Shown: piece by piece, positions 8,408 through 16,600 of the stretch
Numbering within the stretch: the first letter of the stretch is position 1
Layout of the letters: every line of letters begins with the position of its first letter
NCBI GenBank assembly: GCA_964429355.1
Contig: CAYSCH010000027.1
Coordinates: 1-43,369, forward strand
Direction: 5' to 3'
DNA length: 43,369 bases
Origin: JAAYAY01 sp964429355
GTDB taxonomy: Bacteria > Planctomycetota > Planctomycetia > Pirellulales > Thermoguttaceae
Translations under genes and position numbers: made by a program
The notes under the pieces: model-generated
Told to the model about the DNA's origin: nothing
The model's database searches: none
What the model saw: the letters and a program-made list of their open reading frames with translations, nothing else

Positions 8408-9934
8408 ATGAAACGCATTTCTGTTCTCGCCCCGATTCTGTTGCTGTTCGTGCAATCCGCCTGCCTTGAAGCCGCCGAGCCCAGTCCGCCGGACGGTTTC
8501 CGCGCCATTTTCAATGGCCACGACCTGACCGGCTGGCACGGACTGAATCCGCACAGCGCCGCCAACCTCACGGGCGAGAAGAGAGAGGAGAATCTCAATC
8601 AGCAGCGGGCCGAGTTTGCCGAGCACTGGCGGGTCGAGGACGGCGCGCTGGTCAACGACGGCCACGGCCCCTACGCCACGAGCGACGAGGAATTTGGCGA
8701 CATCGAGTTCCTCATCGAGTATAGGACCGTGCCGAAGGCCGACAGCGGCATCTATCTCCGCGGCACACCGCAGGTGCAGATCTGGGACTGGAACCAGGTC
8801 TTCGATCCCAAGAACCCCGACCGCAAACCGCACCTGGGCTCCGGCGGCCTGTTCAACAACACCCCCGGCGCGCCCGGCCGCGACCCGCTCGTGCTTGCGG
8901 ACAAGCCCTTCGGCGAGTGGAACCAGTTCCGCATCCGCCAGATCGGCAATCGAACCTGGGTGTGGCTCAACGACAAGCCCGTCGTCGACGGCGCTGTGAT
9001 GGAGAACTACTGGGACCGTTCGAAGCCTCTGCCCGCCAAGGGCCCGATCATGCTCCAGACCCACGGCGGCGAAATCCGTTGGCGCAACCTCTTCATGCGC
9101 GAAATCGGCCCGGACGAGCCCGCAGTCCGTATCGAAAAGGAAGCGACGTACCTCGAGCCGGATCGCGCTGAGAAGGCCGATCTCTACCTGCCCCCCACGT
9201 TCGAGCCGGGCAAGAAGTATCCGGGTATCGTGATCATCCATGGCGGAGGGTGGACAGGAGGGGATAAAGGTGCCGCCCGTGAGATCCAGATCGGTACCAC
9301 GCTGGCGTCGCACGGCTACGTCTGCATGTCGATCAACTATGCTCTGGCCAAGTCCGGCTCGCCGACCTTTCCGCAGAATATCCAGGAGTGCAAACGGGCT
9401 GTGCGCTGGCTCCGCAAGAATGCGGACCGATTCCAGCTCGACGCCGAGCACATCGGGGCCATCGGCGGCTCAGCGGGCGGGCACCTGACGGCTCTGCTGG
9501 CCGTCAGCGGGCCGGAGGTGGGAATCGATCCCGAGCAGGACGCAGACTACTCCTGCCGTATCCAGGCCGCGGTCCCCATGTACCCCCACTGCGCTGCTTC
9601 GTGGGAAGGCCAGGTGCCTCCCAAGGCTTACCCGGCCCTGCCGATGTTTGCCCAGCCCCAGGCGGAGGCGCCGGCCCTCTGGGACTCCGCCTCGCCGATC
9701 AAGCTGATCTCCAAAGACGACCCGCCCATGCTGATCCTCCACGGCACGGCCGACAAGACCACCCCGCTGGATCAGTCCACACGACTTCACCAGGCGGCCC
9801 AAGATGCCGGAGTCCCCTGCGAGTTGATCCTCGTCGAAGGCGCCCCGCACAGCTTTCACCTTCAGCCCAAACAGCGGGACCTCCGCCCGGAGGTGATCGG
9901 GTTCTTCGACCAGTACCTCAAGCCGCATGAATGA
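8408..9934 (+). CDS. Fusion of DUF1080 (3-keto-disaccharide hydrolase) and alpha/beta-hydrolase esterase
   Basis: A 508-residue exported protein with two catalytic-type domains. After a signal peptide (ending near CLEAAEP), residues about 25-235 form a DUF1080 domain, opening with FRAIFNGHDLTGWHG and including SGIYLRGTPQVQIWD and a closing GGEIRWRNLFMREI. This concanavalin-like fold acts on 3-keto-glycosides or binds glycans. Residues about 250-508 are an alpha/beta hydrolase of the acetyl-xylan/feruloyl esterase type: oxyanion motif HGGGW, nucleophile S355 in GGSAGG, D449 in HGTADK and H481 in GAPHSF. All triad residues are present. An in-frame ATG lies 21 nt upstream, but the start at 8408 begins the signal peptide directly. 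The stop overlaps the next gene by 8 bp, implying translational coupling. Confidence 0.87.
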   Translation: MKRISVLAPILLLFVQSACLEAAEPSPPDGFRAIFNGHDLTGWHGLNPHSAANLTGEKREENLNQQRAEFAEHWRVEDGALVNDGHGPYATSDEEFGDIEFLIEYRTVPKADSGIYLRGTPQVQIWDWNQVFDPKNPDRKPHLGSGGLFNNTPGAPGRDPLVLADKPFGEWNQFRIRQIGNRTWVWLNDKPVVDGAVMENYWDRSKPLPAKGPIMLQTHGGEIRWRNLFMREIGPDEPAVRIEKEATYLEPDRAEKADLYLPPTFEPGKKYPGIVIIHGGGWTGGDKGAAREIQIGTTLASHGYVCMSINYALAKSGSPTFPQNIQECKRAVRWLRKNADRFQLDAEHIGAIGGSAGGHLTALLAVSGPEVGIDPEQDADYSCRIQAAVPMYPHCAASWEGQVPPKAYPALPMFAQPQAEAPALWDSASPIKLISKDDPPMLILHGTADKTTPLDQSTRLHQAAQDAGVPCELILVEGAPHSFHLQPKQRDLRPEVIGFFDQYLKPHE

Positions 9935-11198
9935 ACCTGCAGGCACGAACCTTCGCCTGGTGTTTCGCTCGCTGAAGCACCGGAACTTCCGGCTCTTCTT
10001 CGTGGGCCAAGGGATCTCGCTGATCGGCACCTGGATGCAGACCACGGCGGTGGCCTGGCTCGTCTGGCGAATGACACACAACGCCTGGCTGCTCGGATTG
10101 GTCGGGTTCGCCGCCCAGATCCCCACGTTCCTGATGGCGCCCCTGGCCGGCGTGCTCGTCGACCGCGTGGATCGGCACCGCCTCGTGATCCGCACGCAGG
10201 TCCTTGCAATGGTTCAGGCCCTGATGCTGGCCGGCCTGATGTATTCCGGACGGCTTGCCATCTGGCATCTCGTAGCCCTGTCGGTTGTTCTCGGCGTGAT
10301 CAATGCCCTCGACATGCCTGCACGTCAATCGTTTGTTGTTCAAATGCTCGACCGGCGCGAGGACTTGACCAACGCCATCGCCTTGAACTCCTCCATGTTC
10401 AACGGCGCCCGTCTGGTCGGCCCCGCCATCGCCGGGCTCCTCATTGCCAGTTTCGGCGAGGGGCTTTGCTTTCTCCTCAACGGGCTCAGCTACATTGCCG
10501 TGATTGCCGGTCTGCTAATGATGCGAGTGCCCCCCAGTGCGCGCGTCGGGCGGCACACGGCGGTCCTCGAAAACCTCCGGGAAGGATTTCGCTACGCCTT
10601 CGGTTTCCCGCCGATCCGCTGGCTGCTGCTCCTGGTGGCTCTGGTCAGCCTGGCCGGAGCGTCCTATGCCCAACTCCTGCCGATCTTCGCCCAGCAGATC
10701 CTGCATGGCGACGCCCGTACACAAGGGTTTCTCGTTTCGGCCGCCGGGGTCGGGGCGCTGGCCGGCGCAATCTACCTGGCGTGGCGGCCGAATGTGCAGG
10801 GACTCGAACGGGTGATCGCCTGGGCCCCGGCCGTTTTCGGCGCCGGCCTGATCGGTCTGGGGCTGTCGCGGTGGCTCTGGCTGACGCTTGCGGTAATGCC
10901 CGTCATTGGGCTGGGGCTGATGGTCCAGATGGCGTCGACGAACACGGTGCTCCAGACCGTCGTCGACGACGACAAGCGCGGTCGCGTGATGAGTTTCTAC
11001 TCGATGGCGTTCATGGGCATGGTGCCCTTGGGTAGCTTGTTGGTGGGGGTAGGGGCGCACTTCATCGGGGCGCCACGCACGGTGATCCTCGGTGGAATGT
11101 GTTGTATCGCCGGATCGGTATTTTTCGCCCGTCGGCTTGCGGCACTGCGTGAGCCGTCCGAGGCTGAGCACGATCTGAAGACCGGGAAGCTGTCGTGA
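9927..11198 (+). CDS. MFS transporter, EntS/MFS_3-like exporter
   Basis: A 423-residue major facilitator with about 12 hydrophobic segments. It opens with FRSLKHRNFRLFFVGQGISLIGTWMQ, typical of the MFS_3/EntS-like branch, and carries the conserved loop 2-3 region (GVLVDRVDRHRLVI) and a central DKRGRVMSFYSM motif. Members of this branch are mostly exporters of siderophores, drugs or small metabolites. Its ATG lies inside the end of the upstream DUF1080-esterase gene (8-bp overlap), so the two are co-transcribed. The substrate is unknown; an effluxed sugar or glycan degradation by-product is only a guess from context. Confidence 0.88.
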   Translation: MNEPAGTNLRLVFRSLKHRNFRLFFVGQGISLIGTWMQTTAVAWLVWRMTHNAWLLGLVGFAAQIPTFLMAPLAGVLVDRVDRHRLVIRTQVLAMVQALMLAGLMYSGRLAIWHLVALSVVLGVINALDMPARQSFVVQMLDRREDLTNAIALNSSMFNGARLVGPAIAGLLIASFGEGLCFLLNGLSYIAVIAGLLMMRVPPSARVGRHTAVLENLREGFRYAFGFPPIRWLLLLVALVSLAGASYAQLLPIFAQQILHGDARTQGFLVSAAGVGALAGAIYLAWRPNVQGLERVIAWAPAVFGAGLIGLGLSRWLWLTLAVMPVIGLGLMVQMASTNTVLQTVVDDDKRGRVMSFYSMAFMGMVPLGSLLVGVGAHFIGAPRTVILGGMCCIAGSVFFARRLAALREPSEAEHDLKTGKLS

Positions 11199-11672
11199 GT
11201 CGGCTCTGGCCGGTGTCGTGCGCGGGCCACCTGCGGACTATTCGGGGTCAATCTTTTGCGACTTCTGGGGGAGTAGTGTTCAGCTGCTGTGGGGGTGTAT
11301 TGGTGGGTAGTATACATAAGGAGGTTCATATTACTTATCTCACATTACCTAGGCACCGGGTCGGGGGCAAAGCAGGGGGTGGAAGGTATTGGCCGTGCCG
11401 TCGTGGTTGACATCTAAGTGGGTCTGTACCTATACTGCAATGGTACGGGAGCCGACTCTCAGTCAGCACGGGGTCACGATTGACTTCCAGCCCAGGTGAC
11501 CCTTCACCGTTGGCTTCCCGGACGGGACGAGAGATGGCGGCTAAGTTATTCGTGACGGCTGGGAGTGACCGATTGCGTCGGTCTCTCATGAGTGTGACTT
11601 GGTGTTCTGCGGCGGGCGTGTATGCGCTCCCGTTTTGTCTTCTTTGTTCTACCTCCTTCGTGAAAGGTCCGA
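11199..11672. other. Long intergenic region with a promoter and a probable 5' leader
   Basis: About 470 bp lie between the MFS gene and the DUF1559 gene. They contain a strong sigma70-like promoter (11407-11436), which would give a leader of roughly 230 nt. An AAGGAGGT string at 11318-11325 looks like an ideal ribosome binding site, but no ATG, GTG or TTG follows at a proper distance. I see no terminator for the MFS gene and no convincing small gene. Confidence 0.5.
11407..11436 (+). promoter_or_regulatory. Strong sigma70-type promoter
   Basis: A perfect TTGACA (11407-11412) and TATACT (11431-11436) are separated by 18 bp. Transcription would start near 11443, about 230 nt before the DUF1559 start codon. 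The long leader could hold regulation, but I could not identify a known riboswitch. Confidence 0.65.
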
Positions 11673-12542
11673 ATGGTGATCCGGCGAAAAAGAGGATTTA
11701 CGCTAGTTGAGCTGTTGGTGGTCATTGCGATCATCGGGATTCTGATCGCATTGCTCTTGCCTGCCGTGCAGGCGGCGCGGGAAGCGGCCCGTCGTTCGCA
11801 ATGCTCGAACAATCTGAAACAACTGNNNNNNNNNNAGATTCTTCCGCCGGCGGTTGTCTACCACACGAGCAATCACAGCTGGGGATGGGGAGCCTTGATT
11901 CTCCCGTTCATGGAGCAGCAACCGATGCACGACAAGTGCGGAATCGGTCGCGGAGAACCGATCGACACCCATGAAGTTGAGATCGAGACCGTCATTGCGG
12001 GCTTCCGCTGCCCCTCCGACGCGTCTCCGAAGAACAACAACCGCCAGTGGACCTGGGCGAATGTCGCAAATGTCGACCCGGCAACGGCCAACTACGTGGT
12101 GATCTCCGGAACCGAGATGTCTCCCGGGGATAACGGCAACGGCCTCTTCTATCGGAACTCGGCCAACAGTTTTGCCTCCTGCCAGGACGGAACGAGCAAT
12201 ACGATTGCCCTGGGCGAGCGATCTTACGATATCGGCGCTGTTACCTACGGAGCTGCAGTCTGGGCGGGTACCGCTGCCTACAACCATACCAAGGACTACC
12301 AACTCGACGGCTCGGCAAACGCCCAGCGCCCCATCAACTGCCCTGGGACGGTCGCGGATTGGGACGGCCGACATCTGTGCCTTTCCAGCAACCACCCGGG
12401 CGGTGTCACGGTGGGTCTGCTCGACGGCTCGGTGCGATTCTTGAGTGAAACGATCGATTTCAAGCGCGGCAGCCCCACCGACGACAGCATCTACGAGCGT
12501 CTCTTCCGCCGCGCCGACCGCCAGCCGGTTGGCGATTTCTGA
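11673..12542 (+). CDS. DUF1559 type II pseudopilin-like protein (interrupted by scaffold gap)
   Basis: A planctomycete DUF1559 protein of about 290 residues plus the gap. The N-terminus is a class III/type IV prepilin signal: short basic leader, RKRGFTLVELLVVIAIIGIL with the cleavage-site Gly and Glu+5, then a hydrophobic helix and the AAREAARRSQCSNNLKQL extension. The C-terminus has the family signature SNHPGGVTVGLLDGSVRF. The 10 N at 11826-11835 replace the segment that normally reads like a 'GLALHNYHD' stretch; about 11-13 residues are probably missing. The frame is kept if the true gap is 1 modulo 3 (for example 34 or 37 nt). These very abundant proteins are thought to be exported via a T2SS/T4P-like route; their function is unknown. 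A terminator follows at 12575. Confidence 0.9.
   Translation: MVIRRKRGFTLVELLVVIAIIGILIALLLPAVQAAREAARRSQCSNNLKQLXXXXILPPAVVYHTSNHSWGWGALILPFMEQQPMHDKCGIGRGEPIDTHEVEIETVIAGFRCPSDASPKNNNRQWTWANVANVDPATANYVVISGTEMSPGDNGNGLFYRNSANSFASCQDGTSNTIALGERSYDIGAVTYGAAVWAGTAAYNHTKDYQLDGSANAQRPINCPGTVADWDGRHLCLSSNHPGGVTVGLLDGSVRFLSETIDFKRGSPTDDSIYERLFRRADRQPVGDF
11826..11835. other. Scaffold gap (10 N) inside DUF1559 gene
   Basis: Ten N, a conventional placeholder of unknown length. It falls right after the NNLKQL motif, where DUF1559 genes are highly conserved between paralogs, so the break may come from cross-paralog assembly ambiguity. Confidence 0.95.
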
Positions 12543-12574
12543 TCGCTCGCTGGTGGATTAAGACCAATACGTGT

Positions 12575-12612
12575 TCGGCGGGCCCTCGATCGGGGCCCGC
12601 CGAGCCATTTTT
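12575..12612 (+). terminator. Intrinsic terminator after DUF1559 gene
   Basis: An 11-bp GC-rich stem (12575-12585 with 12593-12603, TCGGCGGGCCC and its complement) encloses a 7-nt loop. It is followed within 4 nt by ATTTTT (12607-12612). It sits 33 bp past the stop of the DUF1559 gene, so the downstream lipoprotein is at least partly insulated from it. Confidence 0.8.
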
Positions 12613-12661
12613 CAACAGCTTTCATACAGAACGAACGATGATCCACGGAAAGAAGACGAAT

Positions 12662-13066
12662 ATGAGACGGGTTTGGAGCTTGATGATTCTCTGTCTGCTG
12701 GTGGCCTTGCCGATTCTGGGCTGCGGAGGCCCGGAGGGGGTGAGCGGGGTCGAGGGGGTCGTGACGCTCGATGGCAAGCCGGTGCCCGACGCGACGGTGG
12801 AGTTCACACCAGAAGGTGGAGGACGCCCCTCCACCGGCAGGACCGATGCCAGCGGACACTACGAACTGGCTTACACGGCCACGGAAATGGGCGCGAAGGA
12901 AGGCAAGCACAACGTGAAAATCACGACCGGTGGCATGAAAGAGGAGGCCGGAAAGCTGGTGGAAGTGCCCGAGACGATCCCGGCCACCTACAACACCAAG
13001 ACCACGTTGAGCGCCGAAGTGACTTCCGGCAAGAACACTGTCGATTTCGAACTCAAGGGCAAATGA
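12662..13066 (+). CDS. Small carboxypeptidase-regulatory-like (transthyretin-like) lipoprotein
   Basis: A 134-residue lipoprotein. The signal peptide ends in a lipobox (ALPILGC) and is followed by one beta-sandwich domain: VSGVEGVVTLDGKPVPDATVEF, then GRTDASGHYEL and a Lys-rich KEGKHNVKITTGG strand. This is the carboxypeptidase regulatory-like fold that planctomycetes commonly encode next to DUF1559 genes, as here. The ATG at 12662 is preferred over one 24 nt upstream because a GGAAAG lies about 10 nt before it and the signal peptide begins there. The role is unknown; a structural envelope protein is plausible. Confidence 0.85.
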   Translation: MRRVWSLMILCLLVALPILGCGGPEGVSGVEGVVTLDGKPVPDATVEFTPEGGGRPSTGRTDASGHYELAYTATEMGAKEGKHNVKITTGGMKEEAGKLVEVPETIPATYNTKTTLSAEVTSGKNTVDFELKGK

Positions 13067-13103
13067 CCGGCGGGCCCGGGGGAATTTCTCTTTGGCCCAG
13101 TAG

Positions 13104-13430
13104 CGTCCGAAGAGTTCCGCACCTGCGTCAAGTCGAAACGGTTTCTCGTCGGACACAGGTGCAGGTTGGCTCCAGGCAGCCTCCAGCATCCGTTTCAGCC
13201 GGCGGCATGACGGCAACGGGCATTTCTTCCAGGGGCGCTTCAAGGCCCGGCGTTTTGAGGCCGATCCCCAAGCGGGAAGTCAATACAGCGTGAACCCCGC
13301 GCGGCCCAAGGACCCTACCAACAAGGCTTTTCTCAGCGCGAAGCCGATGAGAAGAGCCTTGTTCTCTCCAGGGCATTCTCGAACGTCTCCAAGATTTCTT
13401 CTGAACTCTGAGGCGGCCGGTTGCGTCTAA
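13104..13430 (+). pseudogene. Remnant of a REP-associated tyrosine transposase (RAYT, Y1/IS200-like)
   Basis: In the plus frame running from just after a TAG at 13101 to a TAA at 13428, residues from about 13167 read WLQAASSIRFSRRH, then GHFFQGRFKARRFEAD to about 13265. This matches the Y1-transposase pattern 'WLQ..Y..RFNRRH..xGHLFQGRFKA..VE.D' of RAYT proteins, from my knowledge of the family. The N-terminal HUH and catalytic Tyr regions are absent, and the sequence after EAD is not transposase-like. There is no start codon, so it is a dead fragment. A 16-bp-stem inverted repeat lies inside its tail (13320-13363). Confidence 0.65.
13320..13363. repeat. Inverted repeat, 16-bp stem
   Basis: AACAAGGCTTTTCTCA (13320-13335) pairs with TGAGAAGAGCCTTGTT (13348-13363) with a single T:G pair and a 12-nt loop. 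No T tract follows on either strand, so it is not a standard terminator. Beside a RAYT remnant it could be a REP-type hairpin, or a processing hairpin for the upstream lipoprotein transcript. Confidence 0.6.
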
Positions 13431-13534
13431 ATTTAACGGGCGTGCGGCGATCTGGCCGTTGGAGGGGGGGCGGGAAACCAGCTTGCCAGCGCCCGTAGGA
13501 CGAGAATCACCGGCAATTCTGGCATGCTGGCGGT

Positions 13535-13544
13535 NNNNNNNNNN
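13535..13544. other. Scaffold gap (10 N) upstream of giant surface protein gene
   Basis: Ten N of unknown true length in noncoding DNA, 120 bp before the start of the 2546-residue protein. Promoter elements of that gene may be missing from this assembly. Confidence 0.95.
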
Positions 13545-13561
13545 ATTTCCGTGGAAAAGTG

Positions 13562-13612
13562 TTTTTTTCGTTTCCTGAGAGTGGCATTTCCTGCCCAAAA
13601 TCGTAGGGAAGC
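13562..13612 (+). promoter_or_regulatory. Leader motif shared with the paralog (copy 1)
   Basis: A T-rich TTTTTTTCG block ending at 13570 is followed 21 nt later by TGCCCAAAATCGTAGGGAA. The same order and spacing, in diverged form, occurs before the second giant gene (21702-21751). Both blocks lie about 90 nt before the ATG. This may be a conserved promoter or 5' UTR element; its function is inferred only from co-occurrence. Confidence 0.4.
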
Positions 13613-13663
13613 CTCCTTCTGTTGTGCCTCATCTTCTAAATCACCTGAGGAATCCAGCCACCC

Positions 13664-16600
13664 ATGAGTCCACGCCGAAACCAGAGTCTGCGAAATCTCC
13701 TGCATCGCCGTCCCCGAGGTCTCCGCTTGGAGCCGCTGGAGTCGAGAACGCTGCTCTCGGCAAGCCCGACCGATGATAGTTTCCGGCTGGCCATTTTCGC
13801 GAACAGTGCCGAAGTGGATATTCCCGCCCAGGTGGGGGTTCAGCCCGACGACAGCACCGAGTCGCAGTTTACGCTCGACGCGAGCGGGAAGATCTATCTG
13901 AAAGGCACGGGCAGCCACAAGCTGGGCGACTTCTTCGATGTCTGGCAGAACGACGCAGGGCTGGCCGGCAACAATGCCAACGCGATTCTGAGCGAAGACC
14001 AGTTGATGAGCAATCTGGAAACGGGCCGCAAGACGGTGCAGATGTTCGTCAATGGCCAGGTTTCCACGGAATTCGAAGACTACGACGTGGAAGACGGCGA
14101 TGAGATCGTGCTCGTTTACGGCGACAATCCGGTCCTTTCGCTGAACACGAATTACGGCCCGATCGTGGTGGAGCTGTTTGCCGACGAAACGCCGATCACG
14201 GTCAACAATTTCCTCAAGTACGTGAATGACGGCGATTACATCAACAGCTTCTTTCACCGGTCGGTGGACGATTTTGTGATCCAGGCCGGCGGTTTCAAAA
14301 CCAACTCGACGACCTTTACGGATACGGACCAGTTCACCGACGTTCCGACGGATGCTGCGATCCAGAACGAGTACGAGATCTCCAATACTCGAGGAACGCT
14401 GGCGATGGCCAAGTCGCCCAGTGGACCCAACACAGCCACCAGCCAATTCTTCGTGAACCTGGCCAACAACACCAATCTGAACACCCAGAACGGCGGCTTC
14501 ACCGTTTTCGGGCAGATTCTCGACATGGCGACCGCCGACGAGATCGCCAACCTCCCGATCAAGACCGCTGCCAGCATCGACACGACGATCAGTGCGGCCG
14601 ACGCGGATCTCTACAAGGAACTGCCGCTGGGAACCGGTAACCAATTGGTCGTCATGCAGAGCATCACGGGCCAGGGGGAGATTTCGGGCAAGAAGTACCT
14701 CGATGAGAACAAAGACGGCACGTACGACAGCGGCGAAGAGCTGCTTGCGGGCGTGACGGTCTACCTCGACGCCAACGACAACGGCGACCTCGATTCCGGC
14801 GAGACTTGGGTCATGACCGGGACGGACGGCAGCTACCGTTTCCAGGTTCCTGCCGGCGAGTATGTCGTGCGGTCTGAGGTGACCCCGGGGCGCACAGGGA
14901 CCGAGCCGGTCAGCCCCGACAGCTACGCGGTGACGGTCGAGATCGGCCGTGAGGACGCCAACCTCGATTTCGGGGAAGCCGTTCTGCCTGCGCCCAGCGG
15001 GGTCGACCTTCTGGCCGTGTCGGATACGGGGAGCGAAGGTGACGACAATCTCACTCGCAAGAACAACGCCGACCAGACGTCGACGCTCCAGTTCCTGGTC
15101 AGCGGCGTGACCGCCGGGGCGGAAGTCAGGCTGTTTGCCGACACGACGCTCATCGGCAGCCAGGTGGCGACCGGAAGCACCGTGACGGTGACCACCGACG
15201 GCACCCACGTACTCACCAACGGCACTCACAGTATCACCGCGGTGCAGGTATTGGGCGGGACGACCGCTCCCTCCAATGCTCTGCAGATCACGGTCGACGC
15301 CGCCGCTCCGGGGGGCCTGACCAACGAGATGCCCAATACGGCGCAGGTCGGTGTGGCGTTTTCGTTCGATGCGGCAAGTCCGGGTGAAGGGGAGGTGGTT
15401 TACTCGCTGCAGAACGCGCCGAGCGGCATGTCGATCCATGCCTCGACGGGTGCGATTTCGTGGACCCCGACCGCCCAGCAGGTTCAGCCCTATTCGTTCA
15501 GTATCGTGCTCACGGACAACGCCGGCAACACGACCTCCGAATCGGTCGCGGTCACCGTCCTCGGCACCATTCCGGCCTATCCCGACCAGTACAGCGTGAA
15601 TGAGGATACGGTTCTGCATGTGACGGCGGCCAACGGCGTGCTGGCGAACGACAGCACCACGTCGGGCACGCTTCACGTGGCGACCTTCGAGCAGCCCTCG
15701 CATGGTGTGCTGACACTCAATTCGGACGGGTCGCTGACCTACACGCCCAACGCGAACTACAGCGGCGAAGACAGCTTCACCTACCAGGCGACGAACACGA
15801 CGGGCGACGAGTCGAACGAGGCCCTGGTGACGATCACCGTGGTCGGCGTCAACGACGCCCCGGTGGGGACCACCGACAGCTACACCACAGCGGAAGACAC
15901 GGAACTGACAAAAACGGCCGCTTTGGGTGTGCTGGCCAACGATAGCGATCCCGATACCGACAAGGACGATCTGACAGTCAGCCTGGCCAGCCAGGCGACG
16001 CACGGCACGGTCACTCTCAGCGCAGACGGCTCCTTCAAGTACGTGCCTAATGCCAATTATGCCGGGACCGATTCGTTCACCTACAAGGTCACCGACGGAA
16101 CCACCCAGTCGGCGGCAATTACGGTGAATCTGACCGTCACAGCCGTGAACGACCCTCCCAAGGGGACCGCCGATACCTACAGCGTGGATGAGGACGGCAC
16201 CCTCACTGTCAATGCCGCCAACGGCGTTCTGAAGAACGACACCGACGCGGACAGCAGCAGCTTCACGGCCACGATCGGCACCCAACCGGCACACGGCGAC
16301 GTGACTTTGAATGCGGACGGCTCTTTCACCTACAAGCCGGACGGCAATTACTCCGGGCAAGACACGTTCACTTACACGGCGACCGACGGCAGCGCCACTT
16401 CGACGGCGACGACCGTCACGATCACGGTCAACGCCAAGCCTGACGCTCCGACCGCCACGGACGACACGGCGACCGCGCTGAACGACGGCACCGCGGTCAC
16501 GATCGACGTGCTCAAGAACGACAGTTCGGCTCCCGACGGCACCCAGACGCTGAGTATTTCTGCAGTCACCCAGGGTTCGAAGGGTGGAACGGTCACGATC

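Noticed and set aside
11318..11410. Small ORF after the AAGGAGGT at 11318
   Set aside because: No ATG, GTG or TTG lies at a proper distance and the short peptide has no features.
11480..11710. 76-residue open frame overlapping the DUF1559 start
   Set aside because: No ribosome binding site or domain; it overlaps the well-supported pseudopilin start.
12491..13243. 250-residue minus-strand frame antisense to the lipoprotein
   Set aside because: Shadow of the lipoprotein gene and the RAYT remnant; no domain.
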